DNA of 42,717 nucleotides from Kitasatospora griseola (lineage in GTDB: Bacteria; Actinomycetota; Actinomycetes; Streptomycetales; Streptomycetaceae): contig NZ_BMRI01000002.1 of the NCBI RefSeq assembly GCF_014648555.1, positions 23,898 through 66,614 on the forward strand. Direction: 5' to 3'. The notes beneath the pieces are model-generated. The model was not told the origin of the DNA. It made no database searches and saw only the letters and a list, made by a program, of their open reading frames with translations. The translations under genes were made by a program, and so were the position numbers. Positions 1 through 7,904 of this stretch are shown piece by piece; position 1 is the stretch's first letter; every line of letters starts with the position of its first letter.

Positions 1-89
1 ACGGCGCCGACCATGGTGGTCTTGCCGACGCCGAAGCCGCCGGCGACCAGGATCTTGACCGCGGCGGCGCCCGCCTGAGTGATCGTCAT
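1..89 (-). CDS. cvnD: Conservon GTPase CvnD, N-terminal fragment
   Basis: This is the first 29 codons of a small Ras-like GTP-binding protein; the rest lies beyond the left edge. The peptide contains the P-loop GGFGVGKTT, which binds the phosphates of GTP. CvnD proteins are the fourth member of actinobacterial conservons and are thought to act with the CvnA kinase at the membrane like a eukaryotic G-protein switch. The ATG at 89 lies one base after the cvnC stop. A good ribosome-binding site (GAGGAGG) sits inside the last cvnC codons, so the two genes are tightly coupled. The assignment rests on the P-loop plus the complete cvnA-cvnB-cvnC order next to it; which of the several conservons this is cannot be told. 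Confidence 0.9.
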   Translation of the reverse strand, partial: MTITQAGAAAVKILVAGGFGVGKTTMVGA

Positions 90-90
90 C

Positions 91-495
91 TCAAAGCCTC
101 CTCAGTCCCTCACGTACGGCGGCCAGCAGGCCCCGGTCGGCGCCGCCCGCGGCCCGGGCCACCGAGATCGGGGCGCGGGCCGTCAGGAGGCCCTGCTCGA
201 CGAGGTCGCCGAGCAGGATCTTGGTCACGGACACCGGCAGGTCGAGGTCGGCGGCGACCTCGGCGACGGCTGCGGGGGTCCGGCACCGGGCCAGGATCAG
301 CCGGTGCTCGGGCTGCAGCCGGCCCGGCCGGATCGGCGTCCCGTAGGCGTCGACCGGCTCGGGCACGGCGGTGAGCAGGGTGATGAGGGTGAAGTCGTCC
401 CGCTCGGGCGCGGTGCGGCCGGCGGTGATGGTGTACGGGCGGACCATGCTGTCCGCGCCGTCGTCCTCCTCGTCCTCGTCCCAGTAGCGGTTCAC
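91..495 (-). CDS. cvnC: Conservon DUF742 protein CvnC
   Basis: This 134-residue DUF742 protein is the third conservon component. The N terminus is acidic (WDEDEEDDGADS) and is followed by VRPYTITAGRT, the typical DUF742 opening. The C-terminal half (TPAAVAEVAADLDLPVSVTK and GDLVEQGLL) looks like a winged-helix fold and ends in an arginine-rich tail. Family knowledge says CvnC forms a complex with CvnB and CvnD at the membrane with the sensor kinase; its biochemical activity is unknown. The start is a GTG at 495 that overlaps the cvnB stop (GTGA), which implies translational coupling. The next ATG downstream would remove the acidic head, so GTG is preferred. Confidence 0.9.
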   Translation of the reverse strand: MNRYWDEDEEDDGADSMVRPYTITAGRTAPERDDFTLITLLTAVPEPVDAYGTPIRPGRLQPEHRLILARCRTPAAVAEVAADLDLPVSVTKILLGDLVEQGLLTARAPISVARAAGGADRGLLAAVREGLRRL

Positions 496-929
496 CCGCG
501 CTGCCCGCTCCGGGCGGCGAACGCGTCGAAGTCGCCGCGCTGCGGGGTGCTGAGCTTCTGGCCGACCTGCTGGACCAGGTTGTGCATGGCCAGCGACATG
601 ACCTCGGCGTCGACGTCCTGGGAGGCGACGACGGCGAGGTGGGTGCCCTGGCCGGCGGCGATCACGAACAGCCACAGGTCGGCGAGTTCGACGATCACCT
701 GGTGGACGGTGCCGCCGGTGAACAGCTGGCCGACGCCGCGGGCCAGGCTCTGCTGGCCGGTGGCGATGGCGGCGAGGCGCTCCGCGTCGGGGCGTTCGAT
801 GGTGCGGGAGTGGCTGACCACGAGACCGTCGTCGGAGAGCAGGACGGCGAGCCTCGTCCCGGCCACCGAGTCCACCAGGCCGTCCAGCAGCCAGTCGAGG
901 TCCTGGTGGGTGGCGGTTGTGCGCGTCAT
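492..929 (-). CDS. cvnB: Roadblock/LC7 protein CvnB
   Basis: This 145-residue protein has a single roadblock/LC7 domain over about residues 8-120. It opens with LDWLLDGLVDSVAGTRLAVL and continues with the DDGLVVSHS turn usual in this family. Roadblock proteins related to MglB act on small Ras-like GTPases, so CvnB is expected to regulate CvnD (inferred from the family, not visible here). The ATG at 929 overlaps the cvnA stop as ATGA and the 3' end overlaps cvnC as GTGA, giving a strictly coupled four-gene operon. Length and domain match the family with no sign of damage. Confidence 0.93.
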   Translation of the reverse strand: MTRTTATHQDLDWLLDGLVDSVAGTRLAVLLSDDGLVVSHSRTIERPDAERLAAIATGQQSLARGVGQLFTGGTVHQVIVELADLWLFVIAAGQGTHLAVVASQDVDAEVMSLAMHNLVQQVGQKLSTPQRGDFDAFAARSGQRG

Positions 930-3652
930 GACCGGTCTTCTCTCGTCGGGATGATGTGGGTGTTCCAGGTGTCGCCGGGCTCGGGCCGCTCGCCGGGCTG
1001 CGGGGTGGTGTCCGCAGTCGACTTGGCGGCTTCGGCCCGCGCCTCTCTGGACCGCCGCTGGAACGCTCCGACCGCTGCCCCGGCCCGTCGGGGGGCTGGT
1101 CGGAACAGCGGGTTCTCGTCCCAGCGCGGCGGAGCGGGGGCGGCCGGCGCGGTGGCCGGGTCGATCCGCAGCTCGTCGGCCAGGCTGGCCTGGCGGACGC
1201 GGCGCGGCAGTGGCGGTTCGGCACCGGGCAGTGCCGGGGTGAGCGGCACGTACGGGGCGGGGGCCGCCGGGGCGGGGTAGGTCTGGCCGGGGGCGGGGAA
1301 CGGCGTGGCCGGCTCGGGCCGGTACGGCTCGGGCAGCCCGTACGGGGCGGGCGCCATCGGCGCGGGCGGCAGCTCGGTGGGGAACGGGTGCTCCTGCCCG
1401 GCCGCGGTGCGGTCCTCGCCCGGCCCGCCGAACAGCTCGTGCTGCGGGAACGGGTCGCCGGTGATGTACGGCGCCTCGATCGGCGTGGCCGGCCCGCCGA
1501 CCGGCGGGTACGGGGTCTCGATCGGCGGGTACGGGTCGCCGAGCGGCGGGAACGGCGTCTCCTCGGGAGCCGCGTGCAGTTCCAGCAGCGCGTTCTCCTG
1601 GTCGGGCGTCCCGGCGAGCGCGGTGGCGGCGGCCAGCGCCTGGCCGCGGGCCCGGGTGGGCAGGCCGCCGGTCTGCGGGGCGGCGACCAGCGTGGGGCGG
1701 GTGTTCGGCGCGGGGACGATCAGCTCGTCGGGGATGAGCACCACGACGCGGGTGCCGCCGAACGCGGACTGGCGGAACTCGATCCGCAGGCCGTTCTGGT
1801 CGGCGAGCCGGGCGACCACGTAGAAGCCGAGGCGGATGTCGTCGCCGCGGGCCAGTACGTCGGCCTTGGGCGGACGGGTCATCAGCAGGTTGGCGTGGTC
1901 GATCTGCTCCTCGTCCATGCCGAGGCCGCGGTCCTCGATCTCGATGGCGACGCCGCGGCTGACCCGGCCGGCCCGGACCTCGACGGGGTTCGGCGGGCGG
2001 GAGAAGCTGAGCGCGTTCTCGATCAGCTCGGCGAGCACGTGGGCGACCGGGCCGACGACGCGTTCGGACACCCAGGGGCTGCCGTCCAGGTCGATGACGA
2101 CCCGTCGGTAGTCCTGCACCTCGCCCTGGGCGGCGCGCATCACGTCCAGCAGCGGGACGGGCTTGCGCCAGCGCCGGTGCGGGGTGCCGCCGGCCAGGAT
2201 GACCAGGTTCTCCTCGTAGCGGCGCAGGCGCGCGGTGAGGTGGTCGAGGTCGAACAGGCCGTCGAGGATCTCCGGGTCCTCGTGCTTGCGCTCCAGCTCG
2301 TCGAGCTTCTTCAGCTGCTGACCGATCAGCAGTTGGGTGCGGCGGGCGATGCGCTGCAGCAGCCGCTCGTAGGCGCGGTGCTGCTCGGCCTGGGCGACGG
2401 CGGCCTGCAGGGCGCTGGTGCGGGCCAGGTTGAACGCCTCGCCGAGCTTGGCGAGTTCGTCCTCGGTGTGGGCCCACGGGTCGGGCTCGATGGCGCGGGC
2501 CTGCGCCGCGACGTCGATCTGCTCGCCGTTGCCGAGCCGTTCGACCACGTCGGGCAGGGTGTTCTCCAGTTCCTCGGCCTGCTGCTGGAGGCCGCCGATG
2601 CGGCGGCGCAGCGTGCGGGTGAGGCGCCAGCTGGTGAGGCCGACGGAGACGAGGGCGATCAGGCCGGCGAGGGTGGTGAGGCCCAGGCGGACGGCGAGGT
2701 CGAGGGTGATGCGCTTGGCCTTCGCCACGATGAATTCAGTGCGGTGCTCGATCAGGTCGACGAGCTGCGGGTTGACGGCGTCCATCGACTGGCGCCAGGC
2801 GTCCTTGTCGGTGGCGAGGACGATCCGGCCGCTGCGGTCGGGCGCGGCGGGCTTCAGCAGGTCCTGCTCGGCGCGGGTCTTGGCCTGCCAGGCGGGGCTG
2901 TCGACGATCTTCTGCCACATGGCGGCCTGGTCGGCCTCCAGGTTGGGCGTGACCTTGGTGCCGAACTGGAAGCCCTGCTCGGAGATGGCCTGCCGGACCT
3001 GCTGGTAGTCCTCGACGCTGAGCGAGCCGGTCGACCAGCCGCGGGCGAGCAGCGCGTCGGCGCGGGAGATCATCTCCTTGGCCCAGAACAGGTCGACGAG
3101 CGGCGCGGAGACGGTGGTGATCCGGCCGTCGTCGACGTGGCTGAGGGCGCCGAACAGCCGCAGGTCCACCGCGATCAGGTCGGTGTAGTAGCCGTACACC
3201 ACGGCCTGCTGCTGGTCGCTGCCGCTGTCCACCAGGGCGCGCTGCGCGGGCAGCTGGTTGATCGCGGCCCGGGCGTCCCGGACGGCGTCGCGGACTTCCT
3301 GCGGCGCGCTGCCGGCCTCGGCGCCGGAGAGCTTCTGGAACGTGGCGACGGCCTGGTCGGTCTTGGCGCGCTGGCTGCGCAGCGCGTCGGTGACCCCGGC
3401 GCGGCCGGCCAGGGCTTCGGCGCTCAGGCGCCGTTCCTCCTGCAGGTTGTAGTACACGATGTTGGACGGCTGGCCGGCCTGTTCCGCGAGCATGCCCTGG
3501 GCGGCAAGTCGCTGGAAGGAGTACAGGAGCTGTCCGCTGGTGACCGCCCACAGGGCGGCCAGCGCCACCGCAGGAACGATGGCCAGCACGAGCAGGGTCG
3601 CCCGAAGCGACAGCCGGCCCTTGGTGATCCGCCGAGGCGCGCGCGTGCGCAG
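926..3652 (-). CDS. cvnA: Conservon sensor histidine kinase-like protein CvnA
   Basis: Membrane-bound sensor with about 908 residues if started at the CTG chosen here. Two membrane segments (roughly residues 17-37 and 320-342) flank an extracytoplasmic sensing region of the nitrate/nitrite-sensor type. A cytoplasmic helical linker leads to a HATPase_c domain at about 530-640, with N box ELIENALSF, G1 DRGLGM and the later RLGFYVVARLADQNG. A proline-rich tail of about 260 residues follows. The frame has no ATG, GTG or TTG before the GTG at 3589, which would cut into the first membrane segment. A CTG at 3652 lies 6 nt after AAGGAG and restores a basic N terminus (LRTRAPRRITKGR). An out-of-frame ATG at 3657 sits too close to that ribosome site. 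Either CTG is the start or a single-base change created the conflict. Confidence 0.9.
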   Translation of the reverse strand: MRTRAPRRITKGRLSLRATLLVLAIVPAVALAALWAVTSGQLLYSFQRLAAQGMLAEQAGQPSNIVYYNLQEERRLSAEALAGRAGVTDALRSQRAKTDQAVATFQKLSGAEAGSAPQEVRDAVRDARAAINQLPAQRALVDSGSDQQQAVVYGYYTDLIAVDLRLFGALSHVDDGRITTVSAPLVDLFWAKEMISRADALLARGWSTGSLSVEDYQQVRQAISEQGFQFGTKVTPNLEADQAAMWQKIVDSPAWQAKTRAEQDLLKPAAPDRSGRIVLATDKDAWRQSMDAVNPQLVDLIEHRTEFIVAKAKRITLDLAVRLGLTTLAGLIALVSVGLTSWRLTRTLRRRIGGLQQQAEELENTLPDVVERLGNGEQIDVAAQARAIEPDPWAHTEDELAKLGEAFNLARTSALQAAVAQAEQHRAYERLLQRIARRTQLLIGQQLKKLDELERKHEDPEILDGLFDLDHLTARLRRYEENLVILAGGTPHRRWRKPVPLLDVMRAAQGEVQDYRRVVIDLDGSPWVSERVVGPVAHVLAELIENALSFSRPPNPVEVRAGRVSRGVAIEIEDRGLGMDEEQIDHANLLMTRPPKADVLARGDDIRLGFYVVARLADQNGLRIEFRQSAFGGTRVVVLIPDELIVPAPNTRPTLVAAPQTGGLPTRARGQALAAATALAGTPDQENALLELHAAPEETPFPPLGDPYPPIETPYPPVGGPATPIEAPYITGDPFPQHELFGGPGEDRTAAGQEHPFPTELPPAPMAPAPYGLPEPYRPEPATPFPAPGQTYPAPAAPAPYVPLTPALPGAEPPLPRRVRQASLADELRIDPATAPAAPAPPRWDENPLFRPAPRRAGAAVGAFQRRSREARAEAAKSTADTTPQPGERPEPGDTWNTHIIPTREDRS

Positions 3653-3721
3653 GACATTCTCCTTGGAGACGACGCCAGTCGTTCAGAACTGGTCGAATCT
3701 GATGAGGACTCTGACGGAGGG

Positions 3722-3750
3722 ATCTTAGTATCACCCCCATAACAGCCCAA
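3722..3750 (-). promoter_or_regulatory. Candidate promoter of the conservon operon
   Basis: On the minus strand, TTGGGC (3750-3745) and TAAGAT (3727-3722) are separated by 17 bp, an acceptable match to the principal sigma factor consensus. The pair lies about 70 bp upstream of the cvnA start. This is a pattern match only. Confidence 0.35.
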
Positions 3751-3751
3751 A

Positions 3752-3767
3752 AGCCGCCATGGCGGCT
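3752..3767. promoter_or_regulatory. Perfect 16-bp palindrome upstream of cvnA
   Basis: AGCCGCCATGGCGGCT is a perfect self-complementary 16-mer directly upstream of the candidate cvnA promoter. It could be a regulator site. Read on the minus strand it is followed by TTTTGG, so it could also end transcription arriving from the right. Confidence 0.35.
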
Positions 3768-4135
3768 CGGTGCCCGCACGGCACTGCGACAGTTCCCCAA
3801 CACCCTTACCGGACAGGCGCGATGAGCCGCCCGAGGATCAACTCAACGCTGCTCGGCGACTGTTCACCGCCGACCCGTACCGGACCGCGCGAACTGCCTG
3901 CTCCTGCACCGGTCCTGAGGACCCGACCAGTGCCGGAGCGGCTCGCGGGCCATCCGTCAGGGGCCGCCGGCCGAGCCGTTTCGGAGTCTAGCGTTCCCCT
4001 CAGCACACTGCGCAGTGACCCCGTCACAACTTCACGGAAACTGAACATGAACGGCCGGAATAGTCCCGAACCGTCCGGGAATCGCCGGTATCGGTCGGCG
4101 GCCCAGGTGTTGACGCCCGTTCATCTACCGACCGG
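3768..4135. other. Intergenic region, no gene seen
   Basis: About 370 bp between the conservon promoter region and the 3' end of the glycosidase-like gene. Reading frames through it lack start context and give proline- and arginine-rich products typical of chance frames. I see no RNA gene or strong hairpin in it. Confidence 0.5.
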
Positions 4136-5131
4136 TCAGGATCCGCTTCCGCCCCGGGTCGCCGGCCCGAGTTCGGCGATCAGCCGGCGGTAGGTCTCGA
4201 ACGCGGCCTTGCGGGTGTGGTCGTCGCGCAGCAGGCCGAAGCCGTGGAACAGGGAGCCGCCGCGGCTGTCGGCGTCGCGCAGTGCGAACAGGGTGTACCC
4301 GTCGAGGTTCAGCGCCGCCGCCTGCCCGGCGACCACCCGGACCACTGTCTCCAGCGTCCGGGCCTGGGCCTGCTCCGATCGCCCGGGCCCGGTCGGCCAG
4401 CCGTTCTCGCAGATCCGGATCGGCACCGTCGCCGGGATGCCGGCCTTGGGCAGGTCGGCGTGCCGGAAGCCGTGCAGCACCCAGGCCACGCCGTCCGCCA
4501 GCCGCACCGCCGGGACGGGGGTGAACACGTCCGGGAAGAAGTCGAGGCCGACATAGTCGAGGGCGTCCAGGAAGCGGGCGTCGGCGAGTGCGCCGAGCGC
4601 GTCCCAGAACGGTGCGGCCGGGCCGAAGGACGGCACCGCGTTGAAGCCGACCTCGGCGGACAGGCCGAGCGTGCGCACCTCCTCCTTGGCGGCGACCACG
4701 CCCGCCACCAGGGCCTCCCGCACGCCCGGGATGCTGCCGTCCAGCACCGGCAGGTCCGCGTTGGGCTCCTCGCAGATCTGCACCGAGCCGAGCCGCGCCC
4801 CGAGAGCGCGCACCTGCCCGCGCACGTACCGCTCCCAGCCGTCGCGACTGCCGGTCGGCTCGCGGAACTGCAGCACCAGGTCGACCTTCCGCCCCGGCCG
4901 CCCGAGGTACGCCTCCCAGCCGTCCGGGGTCTGCCCCGGCGCGGTGACGGTGGACGCGAAGGACCGGTAGACCCGGACCAGGAACTCCGGCTCCGCGCCC
5001 TGCAGGTCGTCCAGCGCCTCCGCCACCCGCTGCGGGTCGTCGGGGCTGACGGGGTGGACGATCCCCTGCTCGTCGCCGAGCAGCGCCCCCGGATAGATGC
5101 CGAACCTGAACTGCCGCCGCACGTCGCCCAT
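4136..5131 (-). CDS. TIM-barrel glycoside hydrolase-like protein
   Basis: Cytoplasmic protein of 331 residues with the look of a clan-A glycoside hydrolase barrel. It opens with a strand-like RFGIYPGAL. Near residues 148-155 is VQICEEPNADLP, in the place where the acid/base Glu-Pro/Asn motif lies in this clan. Near 250-265 is PIRICENGWPTG, where the catalytic nucleophile Glu is expected. No signal peptide is present, so secretion is unlikely. The ATG at 5131 follows GAGGGGGCC; an upstream in-frame ATG at 5188 would place the operator inside the gene and is disfavoured. The gene is divergent from a TetR gene, with an inverted repeat between them, so it is probably that regulator's target. The substrate is unknown. 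Confidence 0.7.
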   Translation of the reverse strand: MGDVRRQFRFGIYPGALLGDEQGIVHPVSPDDPQRVAEALDDLQGAEPEFLVRVYRSFASTVTAPGQTPDGWEAYLGRPGRKVDLVLQFREPTGSRDGWERYVRGQVRALGARLGSVQICEEPNADLPVLDGSIPGVREALVAGVVAAKEEVRTLGLSAEVGFNAVPSFGPAAPFWDALGALADARFLDALDYVGLDFFPDVFTPVPAVRLADGVAWVLHGFRHADLPKAGIPATVPIRICENGWPTGPGRSEQAQARTLETVVRVVAGQAAALNLDGYTLFALRDADSRGGSLFHGFGLLRDDHTRKAAFETYRRLIAELGPATRGGSGS

Positions 5132-5153
5132 GGGGCCCCCTCGGTCGATATTT

Positions 5154-5168
5154 TTGGTGTGGCACCAA
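5154..5168. promoter_or_regulatory. Likely TetR operator, TTGGTG-N3-CACCAA
   Basis: A perfect inverted repeat with 6-bp arms and centre TGG, embedded in AT-rich sequence that stands out in this GC-rich region. It lies 23 bp upstream of the glycosidase-like start and 65 bp upstream of the TetR start, the usual place for a shared operator in a divergent pair. Confidence 0.6.
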
Positions 5169-5232
5169 TTTTTCAGTGACTCTACCATTGGGGCGGCCGG
5201 GCCCAGGGCCTGCCCGGCCTAGCATGGGCGGC

Positions 5233-5832
5233 ATGGGCCTTCGTGAGACCAAGAAGCAGCAGACCCGGACCGCCATCGCGGACGCCGCGCTGCCGCTGTT
5301 CCTCGACCGCGGCTTCGACCAGGTCACGGTCGCGGAGGTCGCCCGGCACGCGAACGTCTCCACCAATACGGTCTTCAACTACTTCGCCACCAAGGAGGAC
5401 CTGTTCTTCGACCGGCAGGCCGAGGTCGAGGCGCACCTGGCCACCGTGGTCCGCGAACGCCCGCCCGGCGCCTGCCCCGTGGCGGCCCTCCGTGACGACC
5501 TGCGCGCCACGCTGGCGGGCTCCGCCGGTCCCGCGCTCCGCCTGCACCCCGGCACCGCCGCGTTCTTCCGCGCCGTCGAGGCCAGCCCCGCGTTGCGCGC
5601 CCGCGAACGCGAGATGGCCGAGCACGCCGAGGCCGCTCTCGCCGCCGCGCTGCCGCCGTCCCCCGCCACGCCGTTCCTGGCCGCCGCGCTCGCCGCCACC
5701 CACCGCGCCGCACTGCGCGAACTGCGCCGCCGCGTCCTGGCCGGCGAGTCGCCGCACACCGTCGCCGACGATCTGGCGACGACGAGCGCCACCGCCCACG
5801 ACCTGCTCTGCCGCTGCCCCCAACACCCCTGA
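5233..5832 (+). CDS. TetR-family transcriptional regulator
   Basis: A 199-residue TetR repressor. The N-terminal HTH domain (about residues 5-55) reads ETKKQQTRTAIADAAL then VAEVARHANVSTNTVFNYF, then the conserved KEDLF. The helical C-terminal half, which binds the ligand, is alanine- and arginine-rich and not diagnostic. Start choice is between ATG 5233 and ATG 5224 (adding MGG). Neither has a good ribosome site, so leaderless translation is possible. It probably represses itself and the divergent glycosidase-like gene through the inverted repeat at 5154-5168; a sugar or glycoside inducer is a guess from that neighbour. Confidence 0.9.
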   Translation: MGLRETKKQQTRTAIADAALPLFLDRGFDQVTVAEVARHANVSTNTVFNYFATKEDLFFDRQAEVEAHLATVVRERPPGACPVAALRDDLRATLAGSAGPALRLHPGTAAFFRAVEASPALRAREREMAEHAEAALAAALPPSPATPFLAAALAATHRAALRELRRRVLAGESPHTVADDLATTSATAHDLLCRCPQHP

Positions 5833-5869
5833 CAGGGATGCCGACCACCTCCACGGGCCCGGCCGGGAG

Positions 5870-6291
5870 GCCCGCCCAGGATCTCGGCCGTTGAGGCGAT
5901 GTTCTGTTCCGCTGTCAGCGACGGCAGCAGGTTGAAGGCCTGGAAGACGAAGCCGACCCGCTCCCGGCGCAGCACCGTCAACTGCTTCGCGGTCAGCCTC
6001 GCCAGGTCCTGCCCGGCCGGCCGGACCTGCCCCGGAGGTCGGCCGGTCGAGTCCGGCGGCACAGTGCAGGAAGGCGCTCTTCCCGGAGCCGGACGGCCCC
6101 ATGACCGCCGTGAACCCGCCGCGCGGGAACTCCATCGACACCTCACGCAGGGCGGGCACGGCCCCCGTCCCGTGCCCGTACACCTTGCTCACCGCATCGA
6201 GCCGGACCGCCGTGTCCGGGCCGGACACCACCCGGCTCTGCTCCGGACCGCCGGAATCCGCAGTACGCGAGAAAACCTGAATCCCCTCCAT
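5870..6291 (-). pseudogene. ABC transporter ATPase remnant (MacB/LolD-like)
   Basis: The first 110 or so residues of an ABC ATPase can be read only by changing frame. From ATG 6291 the first frame gives VRLDAVSKVYG, MGPSGSGKS (Walker A, with Ala where Thr is usual) and HCAAGLDRPTSG. At the C run 6030-6033 one extra base shifts the frame. The next frame continues as AGQDLARLTAKQLTVLRRE and VGFVFQAFNLLPSLT, the Q-loop region of exporters that move lipoproteins or antibiotics. Homology stops near 5870, just past the end of the TetR gene, so the signature motif, Walker B and any permease partner are missing. The gene is clearly dead, by frameshift and 3' deletion. Confidence 0.85.
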
Positions 6292-6428
6292 CGACGCCCC
6301 GCCCGCCCCCTGACGGCGGCCAGCCCAACCAGCGCGCCGCCCGACTCCCCCTCGGTACGGTTTCACTCGGGGACGAACCGGACACCCTGCGGAAGAACGG
6401 ACATCCCGCACGACGAAGGCGGTACGAC

Positions 6429-7193
6429 GTGGAACTCCCCAGCGTGCTCGGCGTGTTCGCGCACCCGGACGACGAATCCCTCTCCGCCGGCGGCCTCCTC
6501 GCCCGGCACGCCGAAACCGGCGCCCGGACGGCCGTGGTGACGGCGACGTGGGCGGAGGGCACCCACCGGGTACCCGAACTGGCTCGGGCCCTCGACGAGT
6601 TGGGCGCGGGGCGGCCACGGCTGCTGGGCCATGCGGATGCGAAGGTCCCCGGCTCCGCGCCCGGGCGGGCCCGGCTGCTCGACGCCCCGCTGGACGCGGT
6701 GGTCGGCCAACTGGTGGGGCACCTGCGGGAGTTCCGACCGGACTGGGTGGTCACCCACGACGCGTACGGCGGCCTGACGGGCCACCCCGACCACCGGCAC
6801 ACCCACCGCCTGACGGTGCTCGCCGTCCACGCGGCGGCCCTGCCCGGCCTCCACCCCGAACTCGGCGACCCCTGGGCGGTCCGCCGCCTCCTGCTGGCCA
6901 CCCACCCGCACAGCGCCGCACAGGAGTTGGGCCCCCTGCTGCTGAGGCCCGGCCGCACCGGGTACAGCGTCCCGGACGCCACCGTCGAGACCCTCGACGC
7001 CACCCCCTGGCTCCCCCGCAAACTCGCCGCCGTCCTCGCCCACCACTCCGAGGTCGTCCGCGGCGCCCTCCCCGGCCGCCTCGCCTCGGCCCCGCCGGGC
7101 GTCCGCGAGCGGCTGATGCGGACCGAGTGGTACCAGTCCCATCCGATCCCAACTCATCTGCTAGACAGTCGACATGCGGCACCCGCCCGCTGA
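6429..7193 (+). CDS. LmbE/PIG-L family deacetylase
   Basis: A 254-residue zinc-dependent N-acetylglucosaminyl deacetylase-type protein. The family zinc motif AHPDDE is at residues 11-16, and the third zinc ligand and active-site histidines are in GHPDHRHTH near residue 120. In actinobacteria relatives deacetylate GlcNAc-inositol in mycothiol synthesis (MshB), its conjugates (Mca) or antibiotic precursors. The 254-residue length is slightly shorter than MshB, so a specialised substrate is more likely. The start is GTG 6429, 5 nt after GAAGGCGG. It stands alone, followed 21 bp later by a GNAT gene with its own strong ribosome site, and the two may be co-transcribed. Confidence 0.85.
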   Translation: MELPSVLGVFAHPDDESLSAGGLLARHAETGARTAVVTATWAEGTHRVPELARALDELGAGRPRLLGHADAKVPGSAPGRARLLDAPLDAVVGQLVGHLREFRPDWVVTHDAYGGLTGHPDHRHTHRLTVLAVHAAALPGLHPELGDPWAVRRLLLATHPHSAAQELGPLLLRPGRTGYSVPDATVETLDATPWLPRKLAAVLAHHSEVVRGALPGRLASAPPGVRERLMRTEWYQSHPIPTHLLDSRHAAPAR

Positions 7194-7214
7194 CCGCCGC
7201 CGTGAAGGAGCCTC

Positions 7215-7721
7215 ATGCCCGACCTCTCCCTCCGCCTCGCCGACACCGCCGACCGCCCCACCGTGGAACGACTCTGGCTGATGTTCAGCCACGACATGTC
7301 GGAGTTCCACGGCCACCTCCCCAACCCCGACGGCACCTTCCGCGACGAACGCCTCCACCAGGCCTTCGACGACCCGGACTGGGCGCCCTACCTCCTGACG
7401 ACCGACACCGACCGCCCCATCGGATTCGCCTTCGTCCGCGACCTGGCCGGCCCGACCCGCATCCTGAACAGCTTCTTCATCGCCCGCGGCGCAAGGCGTT
7501 CCGGCCTCGGGCTGCACGCCGTCCACCAACTCACCACCAGGCACCCGGGCCCCTGGCAGGTCGCCTTCCAGGACGCCAACACCCCCGCAGCCCACTTCTG
7601 GCGCACCGCCGCCACCCACCTCGCCGGCCCCACCTGGACCGAAACCCACAAGCCCGTCCCCGGCCGCCCCGACCTGCCCCCCGACGTCTGGATCTCCTTC
7701 ACCACACCACCCCAGGCCTGA
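7215..7721 (+). CDS. GNAT-family N-acetyltransferase
   Basis: A 168-residue GNAT acetyltransferase. It opens with the usual first strand (LSLRLADTADRPTVERLW). The acetyl-CoA binding motif lies near residues 92-100 (ARRSGLGLHAV, matching R/Q-x-x-G-x-G). A later segment, FQDANTPAAHFWR, matches the NxxAxxFW signature of the family. ATG 7215 follows GAAGGAG with good spacing. The acceptor substrate cannot be inferred. Its position 21 bp after the LmbE-type deacetylase hints at a common transcript. Confidence 0.88.
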   Translation: MPDLSLRLADTADRPTVERLWLMFSHDMSEFHGHLPNPDGTFRDERLHQAFDDPDWAPYLLTTDTDRPIGFAFVRDLAGPTRILNSFFIARGARRSGLGLHAVHQLTTRHPGPWQVAFQDANTPAAHFWRTAATHLAGPTWTETHKPVPGRPDLPPDVWISFTTPPQA

Positions 7722-7904
7722 ACCCCTCCCCCAGCGCAGCGGACCCACCACCTCCCCTCAGACCCTTGGGCCTTGACGTGGCAGCGACGAGAAGCGAAGG
7801 TGAGCCGCACCATCTGACATGTTGCGTGTGAAATAACACCGGCAGCCCCACGTCACTCCGCGGCGTACTCGTGGCGGCCTGAACGCGAGGGGAGGGCCGG
7901 GCCC

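Noticed and set aside
956..3742. A 928-codon plus-strand reading frame opposite cvnA
   Set aside because: It lies exactly antisense to cvnA, is made of Gly/Ala/Arg/Val runs with no domain, and cvnA itself shows clear kinase motifs. It is a shadow frame of high-GC DNA.
5176..5232. Upstream extension of the TetR gene from GTG-like start 5176
   Set aside because: The added residues are Pro/Gly-rich and reach into the operator region; TetR proteins start close to the basic KKQQTR segment.
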